Assembly (NCBI GenBank): GCA_013399695.1
Contig: VXAU01003156.1
Span: 3,685,087-3,749,086 of the forward strand
Length of the DNA: 64,000 nucleotides
Direction: 5' to 3'
Origin: Formicarius rufipectus
Taxonomy: Eukaryota > Chordata > Aves > Passeriformes > Formicariidae
Program-made: the position numbers and the translations under genes
In this document: in pieces, positions 12,667 to 24,000 of the stretch
Layout of the letters: every line of letters starts with the position of its first letter
How positions within the stretch are numbered: the stretch's first letter is position 1
The notes under the pieces: generated by a model
Told to the model about the DNA's origin: nothing
Database searches by the model: none
The model's input: only the letters and a program-made list of their open reading frames with translations

Positions 12667-14140
12667 GGAGCACCTCATGGTATCATTCCTTAGGAAGACA
12701 CCCGGGGAAGGCTTTGCCTTGCCAAGTCCATGTTGAGGGAGATAACTGAGAAGGTACTCTCACATCAAATGGTGACTGAAGGAGTTGGCTGAAGGCCTTG
12801 GTTATTTTCTCTGTAAGATCCTCTCAGCAGAGAAAACTCCCCTTTTGGCTACCATTAGGAGCTTTTTGGTTGGAAATGATGCTACTCAGGCCCCAGGATC
12901 CTACTCCTGCATCTGCTGTGAATTAGCACAGTCCTTGAAACAAATGCTTCGGTAATTTGGAGAAGATCTGTCCCCTTGCAGCACTTCCCACCCAGGGATC
13001 GACGTGCACCATGTGGAGACAAGTTTTCCAGGCCTGCCAGTGCCAGGTGAATTCCTCCTTGGGGTGAATGTGTTGAGCAGAGGCCTTGGCTGCCCCGAGT
13101 CCTTCCCTTGGCTGCAGGTGAGTAGTGCCAGACACGGGGCGTGTGTTTGCGCTCCGGCCCCGGGCTCTGTGTGGGGCTCTGTGATACCAGGAAGGCTTTC
13201 GGTGATTAAGCTCTGCTGACCGATACCGAAAGTGAGAGCCCCACCACGGGGGGAGGTGTGTCAGCAGGATTTGGTGTTGCCGTGCCCAAAAAAAGGCCTG
13301 GGAAGGAGAGGAGGTCATGCCAGCACAGGAATCACCAGCAGTGTTCTTTTGGGGAGAAGAAGGAAAACGGGGTAATGCTGTGTTGAAACTCCGAGACTGT
13401 TGGTGGGGCACGTGGAGTTCTTTTCCCCGGGGACTGATGTTTAGTTTGGGGTGCTAATGTCATGAATGATGTACAAGAAAGTTCAGTAGTAGGCATAACA
13501 TTTTCCGAATTGATAATCGAGACTCTGGAACAAGTAAGTGAGAGTAGCACCTCCCTTTGATGACTGGTCAGGGCTTCATGAAGTGTGTTGCTCTGCTTTG
13601 AGTGAGGGAATAGGTTGGATGGAGTCCTAAGGTCCCTTCCATCTTGCTTGGTTCTGAAACAGAACACCTGGTCCTCAAACAGGTTGGTACTGGTGGAAAA
13701 CTGGGCAAGGAAGAGAGTGGTGAGGGGTGGAACAGAAAGGGCAATAAGGTCATTATCCAGCAAAGTGGTTCTCTGCACTAAGGCCAGGTCTCTGAGCGTG
13801 CTCTTGTGTTGCAGCAGGTCTGCCTTGCCCTCTTTCTTTGTCCATTTAGACAAGTCCAAATTCAAATTTGGATGAGGGCTGTAAAGCGATGGCAAATAAG
13901 GACATACAGCTTCTTCTATGTATTTATTTTCCATGGTCCTCCCACAGCAAACTGCAGATTTCACCATTTCTCCAGAGCCTGCTGCCTTTTCCATGGGCTC
14001 CCAGCCCGACCTCCCCCTCAGCAAGGTCCACCCCAACATCAGTGCCTGCCCTTTGCTGTGTGATACCTTCTTTTACACGCTCACCTTGGCTGAAAGGTTT
14101 TGGTTGAGCAAACACCCTCAGACAGAGGCCTGGTAATAAA
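12667..14140. other. Upstream flank of CLDN18
   Basis: Contains a 235-codon open frame on the minus strand (14039-13332) with no recognisable domain; see findings. No repeat identified. Confidence 0.5.
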
Positions 14141-14475
14141 ATGACAGAATCCTCTAGGTTGGAAAAACCCTTTAAGATCATCAAGTCCAACTGTTCCCCC
14201 AGCACTCCAAGGCCACCACTAACCCATGTCCCCAAGTACCACACCTACACAGCTTTTAAATCCCTCCAGGGATGGTGACACCACCACTGCCCTGAGAACA
14301 CTGTTCCAATTTTGGGCTGATGAACCATTCGCTGAAAGAGCTGGACTTTGATGGTCCTTGTGGGTCCCTTCCAACTCAGGACATTTTGTGATTAAGCAAA
14401 CCCTTTCTATGAAGAAACGTTCCCTAATATCCAATCTAACCCCATTCCCTTGGCTCCAATTCATCCAGCTTAGGC
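14141..14475 (-). mobile_element. CR1 LINE 3' fragment, interrupted by a second CR1 tail
   Basis: Reverse copy (GACAGAATCCTCTAGGTTGG to CTAATATCCAATCTAACC). It is split at about 14337-14393 by a forward CR1 tail (GGTCCTTGTGGGTCCCTTCC), a nested insertion. Confidence 0.85.
14337..14393 (+). mobile_element. Short CR1 tail nested in an opposite CR1 copy
   Basis: Forward CR1 terminus (GATGGTCCTTGTGGGTCCC to ACATTTTGTGATT) inside the reverse-oriented copy, about 450 nt before the CLDN18 stomach start codon. Confidence 0.75.
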
Positions 14476-14659
14476 ACCCCTGTGCTTCTTCCCGCGGCGC
14501 TCGGCATTGCTCCTGCGGGAGCTCTCCGGTGGCTGCTCCCGTGGGACCTGCCAGTCCCTGTGGGAGCCCCGTGCTGGCTGCACCTCTGCCTGGAGGGAGA
14601 AGGTAAACAGAGAGCGAGAGGCGTTCACGGGACAAACGCCTCTTGGTACGGGGCGAGGA

Positions 14660-14848
14660 AAAGTTATCTCGGCGAGGCGGATCAAGGGAGAGGGCAGGTT
14701 TGCGTGGGGCCTCTCCTCGCTCCCTCCGTGACGTCGGCGGTGCCTCTGGCTAAAAGTCCCCTCTGCCCTGGCTGCCTGCCCCACACCCGGCTGGCAGAGC
14801 CTCCCGTGCGCCCAGGACTTGCCCACGGAGCGCCGCCCGCCCGGCACC
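14660..14848 (+). promoter_or_regulatory. CLDN18: CLDN18 stomach-isoform promoter and 5' UTR region
   Basis: The 190 bases before the ATG hold a GATA-type site (TTATCT, 14664-14669), a CRE-like TGACGTCG (14729-14736, seven of eight bases of the CREB palindrome) and a TATA-like CTAAAAG (14750-14756). GC-rich sequence then runs up to the start codon. The spacing of CRE-like and TATA-like elements suits a start site near 14780. CREB binding has been reported for the mammalian CLDN18.2 promoter, which supports the reading; the start site itself is not visible. Confidence 0.55.
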
Positions 14849-15068
14849 ATGTCCGTCACCATCTGCCAGTCCATGGGCTTCGTGGTGTCAGCCCTGGGCA
14901 TCGGGGGTATCATCGCGTCGACGTGCATGGACCAGTGGAGCACCCAGGACCTCTACAACAACCCGGTGACCGCCGTCTTCAACTACCAGGGCTTGTGGCG
15001 CACCTGCGTCCGGGAGAGCTCCGGCTTCACCGAGTGCCGCGGCTACTTCACCATCCTGGGGCTGCCAG
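14849..15068 (+). CDS. CLDN18: CLDN18 alternative coding exon 1, stomach type
   Basis: The 220-nt coding part encodes 73 codons plus one base: TM1 and most of extracellular loop 1. The donor GTAGGG follows at 15069. A TTG-initiated in-frame extension upstream (14819) is not needed, because the ATG at 14849 aligns with the family start and has A at -3. Confidence 0.96.
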
Positions 15069-18000
15069 GTAGGGGCTGGTGGTGGTGGTGGTGGGGGGCT
15101 GTGAGGGCACCATGGAGGGGAGGGGATGGGCGACCCTCAGTGCGGAGTGGGGAGCCCAAATTCCGGCCAAAAGGGGGACCTCAGGTGCTTGCCCCATTTG
15201 GATAACCCAACCCTTGGGGGTATCTCAACCCAAGCCCCCACCCATGGCCATGGGGTCCAGCAGAACTCATTCCAGCCAGTTCCATGGTGTGTTCCCAAGG
15301 TGCTGCCCAGGAGCGGCTCCGGTGTAGATTCCTCCCACAGAATTCCAGCTGTGTGGCTTCCCACTAGAAACCACTAATAGTGTTGTCACTGGAGAAGATC
15401 CCTTTCTAAGAGGATATGTCACAGTTCAGCTCGCTGTGTGTCCGGACGGGCTAACACCACCCGTCTGCATTTCTCTCTAATTCTCCTTTGGTTCCAGTTT
15501 TTCCTTCCACGGGAATCATTCCCATGCTGGTTGTGCCCGGAGTATCTCAGGGTGCAAACAATTAAGTTACAACAGGATTATCTGGCTTTTTTTTCTGGCC
15601 TCAATACAGTGAGGAAAAAGGCACTTCAGGCTGTTATACCCATCTGGCCTCTGCGCTCTGACATGAGAGAACAGAGGGAAGAACTGGTGTCTGGTGTTGG
15701 TTGTGCTGCAACGTCCCAGTGCAAGTGCCAGGGATGCATTTTCCTGGAAGGAAAGCAGGTCCTGCCTGGGCATCCAGCAGAAGGATGACATCCAAGGAAG
15801 GGCTTGTGTTCTATCACAGCAAAGCTGAGCAGCTTCACCCAGGGAAAGCTCACAGAGCAAAGGGCAGGACAGCTTGGCAAACCTGGACTCCAGCAAACCA
15901 GTTGCTGGTCTAGTGGTTGGGCTTGATGATCTTAGAGGTGTCCTTCAACCTTTCTGATTTTAAAAAAAGATTCAAATTGCCATGTGAAGAATAAATGGAG
16001 ATGTAAAAGCTGAACCCTCACCACAAACAGGTACACCCACAACACGCTGCAGAACTGCCCCAATTCTTCTGCTCTATGAGTTTAAAATGACAAAGAATGG
16101 AACTCCAAGGAAGAAGCAATTAAACTTTTCAAGTGTTCAGCACTGGGAATGGCTTTAATCTTTGAAGAAACCAGAACAGCGGAGGTTCGGGGTGTTTTGT
16201 TCTTTCAAAATACCTTCGTCACTGAGCTCAGCATTACAGTAAGCAAAAAAAAAAAAAAAAGAAAAAGAAGGGATTTTTTTTGCAATTCCCAACCCCCCAG
16301 ACTGGCGTCTGTAGGGTGGGTATTCATGTTCTAAAATGGAAATGTTGGGGGATGGATTTCCTACATGATCAGGATTTTCCTGCACACAGACAGGCTGGGG
16401 GAGCTCAGTCTGTCTGTGTCCCTTCCCATGGCAGAGAATTGAAATTAGATGTTCTTCATGGTCTTTTCCAACCCAAGCATCCTGTAAGTCTGTGATTCCT
16501 CAGCTCCATCCCACAGGCTCTGTGGACCCCTCCCAGTCACAACAGAAATGAGCATCCCATCCTAAAATATCAGGGTTTCCAGTGAAACCACCCCCTTCCA
16601 GTTGAATTCCCATGAGTGTTTGCTGGGTGTCTGCAGTCACTTAACCAGGGATTTAAAAGAGCCCAAAAGAGAAATTTTAAATAAATTAAGAAATAAAGGC
16701 GGGTGGGTGTCTGAACCCCCCCAAAGCTTCCATCTTCACTCTCCCTGCTGTTGGGAAGCTCCTTCCTTCCTTCCCCTTGTGTGGGGGGATATGAATATTT
16801 ATGTCCTTTTGTCCCAGTGAGAAGCTCTCTGTGCCCGGTGTTATCAGCTCTGCCCTACAAAATGAGGTGGAATTTTTTCCTTTCTTTTTAATGAATTCTT
16901 CTGAAGTCACCCCCTCCCTGCTCCTGTTTTTTCCTCCTCTTATATATTTTCTGACACTTCAGTCTCTGGAGAAGCCACAAACCCACGCTCCCCACTGCTG
17001 TGTTTTATGGATTGGGTCCATCTCCTGGATCCACCTGCTCCTAAAAACAATTCTCCCCACCCACCACAAGCAAAAGGGCAACTTTACCCCAACCAGAGCA
17101 GGAAGAAAACGCTGCTACAAATCAAATTATTTATTTGTAAGATCTTATGTAAGAGCATCATCCCCATGTTTATTTTCACCTCGCTCTCCATTAAACCCCC
17201 CTCACTCACCACCCCATAGTTAATGGTTTGTCAGCATTTCCATTAGAAACCCCAATTTATTATCCTGACAATGGCAATTTATATTGGGAACAATAGTGCC
17301 GGAGTGAATAAAAATAATAGGACTCTTACAAGCAGCGAGGTGACCTGAGCACACCGAGGAAGTTTTGCTTTCCAAGGGTTTTCCTGCCCCTAGATCCCTT
17401 GCTCCCATAGCAAAGATTAAACCTGTCTTGCCCATCATCTATCTTCAGTTTGGTTGGGAATTTTAATTTCAGATAGATGGAGGAGAAATCAAGCTAATAG
17501 ATGAAAATGAGGAATAACAGAGGTTCTTGGCTGCTCAGCTATAAGCACTCGGTCACTGGTGGAATATGCCACTTGAGAACCAAAGCTGCTTGCTCTGATT
17601 TTGCCTTCCTTCGTTGTTCTTCACTGCTTGCTTTGGTGTGTGGTGGTCTGGAGGACACAAGTGGCATTAGAACACACCAATAAGGCACAAGTAGCAGTGA
17701 CTGAGCTCAGGCAAGGCTGGTGGTTTCACCCCGTGCAGGAATTGTGTGGTGCTTTCTGCTCAAAGGAACATTTTTCAGTTGCTTCCGAGTTTGCTGAGCT
17801 ACAAGAACAAGGGCAGCAATTTTTCTATTGTCTGTCTTGGTGACTTTTTTTCCAGACCTCTTTAGTGAGACTGCCCCAGCTGTTCTTGAAGAGACAATTT
17901 ATTCCAGGCCCAAACCCCTTTTGACCTTTCCAGAAGGGCTGAGGCAACAAAGGGCTGGTGGTCTCAAATGTAAGAATATTTCTGCTTCTCCAACAGCAGC

Positions 18001-21000
18001 AAACTTTGAAAGCCTGAGAGCAACCTGTTAAACTTTTCCAACTAGTAAAAATAGGGGGCTCAGAATGAAAACAATCCATGGAAATGTAACCATGGCTTTT
18101 CCATAGCACAAGTGCTCTCACCTGGCTGTGCAGGGTGGCAGAGGTGCACACATGTATCCTGAGGAGAAGTCATCTCTAGGAAGTGTTACCATTGGCTTCT
18201 CTGGATTTTCTTCCTGCTATATTGATGTTCTGACAAGGTTTTCTTGATTTTTTATTTTTTCTTTTTTATAATCAACACACATTTTGTGGCATAACCCTTG
18301 TTTTTGGAGTCAGGACATCCCACTGGCCAAGGAAACAGCATCTCTGCTCCCTGGAGCTCTTTCGTGCCCAAAGTTGGTAAGGATGGGGACTGTTAATGCC
18401 ATGTCATAGTCCCCCACTGGTGATGGCCACAGCAAATATTTATTCCAAGCTCTTCTTGCTGCTCAGAACCATTGAAGGCAGCCAGGTCAGCCCTGAAGTT
18501 TGAAGCACGTGCAGGTCACTGCTGTAACCTGCTCGAAGGCTTTGCAGACCCCATCTTGGGCACAGGACGGTTCAGGTGGCCCTGGAGACTTGACACAACC
18601 TACCAAGAGCACCTGTGGGGCTGTGTTGGGTTTGGAATCACAGCAGGAGCTGAAGGAGGTGTGGGGATGGGAAAAGAGCCAGTGGGAGACCCTTAGAGGG
18701 GTCCTGGCCACCAGGTGACACTTGGTGTGGGGAGAGGTGGCAGTGAGCTGGATGCCTGTGTCACATTCTTACTGCTCTGTGACTTTACACCATGAAAAGG
18801 TGAGAGATTGGGGAAAAAATATCCTAAAGAATCTGGGATAAGGGCCAGAAGAGGAGTAAGATGAAGGAAATCCAAGAGGTTGTGAAAATGTGGGGCTGGG
18901 CTACAGCTCATAGGCATGTAGGGCACAATGCAGCTTCATGGGCCACCTCCAAGTACCCTCTGGACCATCTGAAGACCATTGGGGTGGATCTGAGCTGGGA
19001 TGGGGTCCTTCCATGACCCCCTTTCCCCAGTGAGCCCCAGAAAGGTCGTTCAGCCCTTCTGGTGGTGGGCACGCTGCTCGAGCCTGTGGTGGTCACAGCA
19101 GTGGAGGGGCAGGGACAGGAGGGTGGGTTTGCTCTGAATGGAATGGTGTGAACAACTGGCAGGGTGTGAGTTGTATTTGCAAATTTGAGAGCAAACATGA
19201 GCTGTGGGTGAGTTTTGTGGGAGAGGCAGCGATAACATTCAGGGGTTGCCATGGGCCCAGGAACGTTCTGAGATATGGAGAGTCAACGCCTGGGGAGATA
19301 AAACAAGTCTGAGCTGAAAGGAAGGCGGCAGAGGGGAGTGGCCACAAAGCCCTCTGCCTTCTCCTGGTTTGGGTAAACCACTGGACATATCCCAATACTC
19401 AGTGGGGGCTCTGCTCTTTGCTCCTTGGTGAGAAATCTTGGCTTCCTCACCAAGCCCCTTCCTCAGGCACTGCCCTGCGTTTCCTTGTGACATGGGAGAC
19501 CTTCTGGCCCAAGGTGGAGACCACCAAGCTGGAGACCAACCCACAGACACATGCTTGGAGAGACATACCCATCCTTCAGGCACTCCTGGCTGTACACACC
19601 TCCCAGGGGTGGCTGGAGATGAGTGCAGGTTGTGGCAAAAATTGCTCAGACTCACCCTTACAGCTTTCCTATCACCCAACAACCTCTTGGGGTGTGCTCT
19701 GAGCCAACAGTTTGGAGAAGACCCCCAGGTGATCTTCTGCTGTCTGGGAAAATGGGATGATGAGTTTTTGTGAAGGGAAACAGATTTTTCCCTGAGTGGT
19801 TCAGAAACAACCATTAAAAATGAGCTTAAAATCAGGGTATTTGAGAGAGGCAGAGGAAACGTGCTGGGGAAGGGTTAGCATGGAAACAAGTTGGGGTGTT
19901 TTCTCCAGAACTTGGCTTCAACCAAACACTGAGGAAGATGTTTGTGGGAGCTTTGAGGTCCCCCTGTTTCCAAGTGTGATGCTGATGAGAGCATGAGAAA
20001 TGGGAAACACCTTTGCCAATATTTTCAGGGAGGAGCAAAGAGAACCCCCCCAAACCACAGCAGTTCTCTGAAGAGGACAACACGTGGAGCTCTGAGCATG
20101 GTGGGGTGTCTGACTCTTAGCTAAGGCCTGCAGCATGACCATCATTACCAAAATTGCTTTCTCAGCTCCATTTTTGGGGGAGCAAACCCAAGGTTTCAGT
20201 GGAGGACACACAACCCGGGGTCGGTGGATCTTTAGAGACGTGATTCAACCTGGCCCTCAAACTCCAAGCCAGACTGGGTCACCTGGGCTTTCCTGCATAG
20301 CTGGAGACTGGTGATGATAAGTTTTGGTTGCTCTGGGGTTTAGATGTCCCTGGCTCATGAGAAGCAGCATCTCACATCAACAGGAGAAAATGATACCCCA
20401 AAGGCAAGGTCAGTGAGCATGGCAGATCCTGGTTTAGGACACATCCAAGGGATGAGCCTCTTTCTCATAAGTGTCTTGGTGGGAGTGATGGAGTTTGGGA
20501 TACAAAATAGTGGAGGAGGAGAAGTAAAGGTTGGCTTGAAGAGCTGCTCCAGCTACACCCAGCTGGAACCAGCAGAAAGGGTTAGAGGAAGGAGTGGTGG
20601 GTCTGAAAAAAACTGTGTTTGCCCTTTTAATTCTCCCCCTCTCCTTTCCCTTTTCCTCCCCAGGGGTTATTTCTACCTGTGACCAGACCATGGGTACATT
20701 TCTCTGTGCACTCTTGCACGCTGATGGCACAGGGTGACCCCACCCTGGGCACAGGGGTTGTGTCCCAGAGGAACATCTGTTCCTCTGACATGGCTTGAAG
20801 ATGTCTAGTCTGGGAAAAGGGATGTGGTCTCTTACCAACAGATGACAAGAAGAAAGAAGACGAGTCCTGGGGCTTGGGAAGGAGTGAAGTCATCCTGGAG
20901 AGCTGCTGAGGAGCATCAGGGTTTGGGTGTGACCAGCTTTTCTGGAGTAGGACACAATTCTGGCTGTGGGACCACAAAAGATGGGATGGAGAACTGGCCA

Positions 21001-24000
21001 CATTACTTGTTTTAGCACTTGTTGTCCTCCTGGCTTCCAGGTCCTCCTCAACCCAGTTGTCTTCCCAGCTTCTAAGTCCTCTCCAGCCTTGATTATCACA
21101 AAGCATTATCCAAGATGAGGAATGGTAGCCACATGTCCTCCCTCTGAGGATGTGCAGTTCTTACCACCTCCGGTTCTTGAGGACACCTTCCATGGCTTTT
21201 ACTCACCTTATTATGTTTGCTGGCATCTTCTGACCTTTAGATATGTCAGAACTAGTGCTTCCTCTGATACACACTTGCCAAAGGCAGTGAAAATGGTGAC
21301 ATTTGAATGAAACTGCTGGAAGCAAAGCCATCTTCTGCCTGACCCAGTGGTGGCTGTGACTTGTGGCCACCAGACATGGATTTGTGCTCCGGCTGCTACA
21401 GCCGAATCCAGCACCTCTCTGTGTGCTGCCCACCAGCTTGAAAAGCCCCACAAGCAAAAGGGGTGTCGGGGTGGTGGTTCTCCAGGACATGGAAGCAAAA
21501 TCCAACGTGTGAGAACCCCACTGTAGCTCCTCCATGCCCAGAAATCAGCCTCTGCTCTCCTCCTGGTGGGGTTGGCAGTGCCTGTGGCATGGAGCAGGAT
21601 TGGCATGGGTTAAAGTGGGAATTCATTTCTAGAGCCAGGGCTGGGGTCAATCAGTGGAAAGGAGGAGCAGATGAAAAGGGCTGAGTGTGAAGGCTGGGAG
21701 GTCCCTGTAACCCACTGTGCTCCGCTGGCAGTGGGTTTATATTGAGCCCTGAGCCCAGCACTCCTCCCTTGTGCAGAGAAAATGACTTGCCTGTGTTTTA
21801 CACCCCCACACCTTTCCCCAGACCATCCCTCCAGTCAGCACAGAGACACCTCTACAAAGGCCATTTCCCAATGGTCCCTGTGCTCTCCTCCCTCCCACGT
21901 GGGTTCCAGTGGGGCCACGTGTTGGCTGATGGGGGTGTGAGTAGGTGGAGAATAGGGTTGGAGGAGCTTTGCTGGATCGTTTTAGGGCTCTTGGCTTGGT
22001 GCCCTGGCTTGTGCCATGATGAGCACCCAACACAACCTCAGTGATGCTCAAGGGGCCTGCAAGGAGCGGCCACGTCCTTGGGCTGAGCTGGTGGTCCCAC
22101 ATCCTCTCCCAGAGCCCACCACTGCTGTTTGTGGCTGTTGCTGTGTGGATACCCCCGTGGGTGACGGGGTGTGGAGATGCCCCTGTCTTCATCTGGTGGC
22201 ATAAGCAGAGGGCTGGGGAGGTGGTGGCCCTGTCTGAATTCGCCTGGGTCTTTCCATGTGCATGTTTGGTCCGTGTCAGGAAGGCAGGAGGAGCCCGAGG
22301 GGCAGTGAAGGGTTTGGTGGGGGGTCAGCGCAGGTCCCAGGTGGGTTGCCCAACACTTGGAGGAGTGTGGCTACTCAGAGGGGGAAGGACAAGCACTCTA
22401 GAGGACAAAAGCTCGTGTCTCCAACCCTGCCAGCACAAACCTACCCGGTGAGAGCGAAACTGGACTATCTTGCAAAAACACTTTGAGCAAACAGCGCTCA
22501 ATGGAAAGCATCTGATAAGAGCAGCTGCACTTCTGGTGGCTCAGGCAAGAGGACCTCGCTGCTCCCATTAGTCCTGCGGCTCCCCCAGGGCCATCTCACT
22601 CCTCTCTCCGGGGGAGGCACCATGTCCACGACCCTCTGCCAGGTGATGGGGTTCCTGGTGGCGTCGCTGGGCATCGTGGGGAGCATCGTGGCCACCGCCA
22701 TGGACACGTGGAGCACGCAGGACTTGTATGACAACCCAGTCACGGCCGTCTTCCAGTACCAGGGGCTGTGGAGGAGCTGCGTGAGGCAGAGCTCCGGCTT
22801 CACCGAGTGCCGCCCGTATTTCACCATCCTTGGGCTGCCAGGTAGGGGCAAGGCATGCAGCAGGGCTAAGCCAGGAGCTCTGCTCCCTGTAGCTCTGCAC
22901 GGTTTTCATCCAAAAGCTGGAGCAGGTGTCTTGGAGCACTTTGTGAGGAATGGCTTTCCTGGGCTCCTCAGCAGAAAAATATGGGTGGGTTGGTCACCAG
23001 GATGATACCTTAGCTCAGTGGAAGTTATAACCTGGAGGAACTTGGAGGAACTCGGAGGAACTCGTGGGTGACTTCTGGATGAGCATCACGGGTTTGGTTT
23101 GTCGTGCTGGCACAAATCAGCACAGCTCCAGTGATGTGAGGAGAGGGAAGGTGTTCAACCCCCTCGGGTGTTGTCCCTCTGGATGGAGAGCCAAGGGAAA
23201 CCACAGCGTGGGGCTGTGTGTTGCTGGAGAACGAGGACAAGAATTGAGCTTTCCAAAGAGAAAACTGGAATTGGAGAAATCCACCTGTGAGCAGGGAGGG
23301 TGAGAAGGGCAAAGGTGTGTTGGGTCCTTTCATATCCCTTGGGGATGTAAGTGCCACAGAAGTCAATTGCACAGGGGATGTTATTTGGCTATTTGATTGC
23401 CAGTTTTACCAAAAGAGCTGTTTTCCCCCTCCCACTGCAAGGGAGGATATTCCAGGGCTGCTGATCCATGGGAGAGGAGCAGCCAGCCTGGCTCTCCGTG
23501 TCCCTGGGACCTCTGGTGCCAGCCAGCAGGAAATGGGGCCCCAGGAGCATTTTTCACTCTGGGTGCACAATTGCAAATAAGTTGAAGCAAGAACTGCTGT
23601 CCACAGGCCTTTTGTCTGGAGCGTGATGTGGGTTCCAGCCCTGTATCCTCAGGGATGCCAACCTGGGAAGGCTTCCCTCTGGGAAGCTTGGCTGGGGACC
23701 AGGGTTTGCTGTTTGAGGAAAGCCCGTGCCCATCCCGAGGGCTGAGATGGAGTAAATGTGGCTCTGTATTTCTTCAGGATGGCTGAGGCCACTCCTTTTC
23801 CATTTAGGGGAGCAAACCTGAGATTTAGAGTCACTTTTCTTATGGGACAATTTGCTTTAAGGAATCACAAATGTATTTCTCAAATGATATATGCAAATGT
23901 TAGTCACTTGTTATATCTCCTTATAATGTGCTCTGGAGGTGGTTGGTTTTCAAAGAGCAGTGATAAAATGGTGACCATCCTCTTGGTGTCAGTTCATCTT

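Noticed and set aside
14819..14848. In-frame TTG extension of the stomach CLDN18 start
   Set aside because: The ATG at 14849 matches the family N-terminus and has a strong start context.
14482..15072. 196-codon frame overlapping CLDN18 exon 1
   Set aside because: It is a different reading frame over the same GC-rich exon; the claudin frame is unambiguous.
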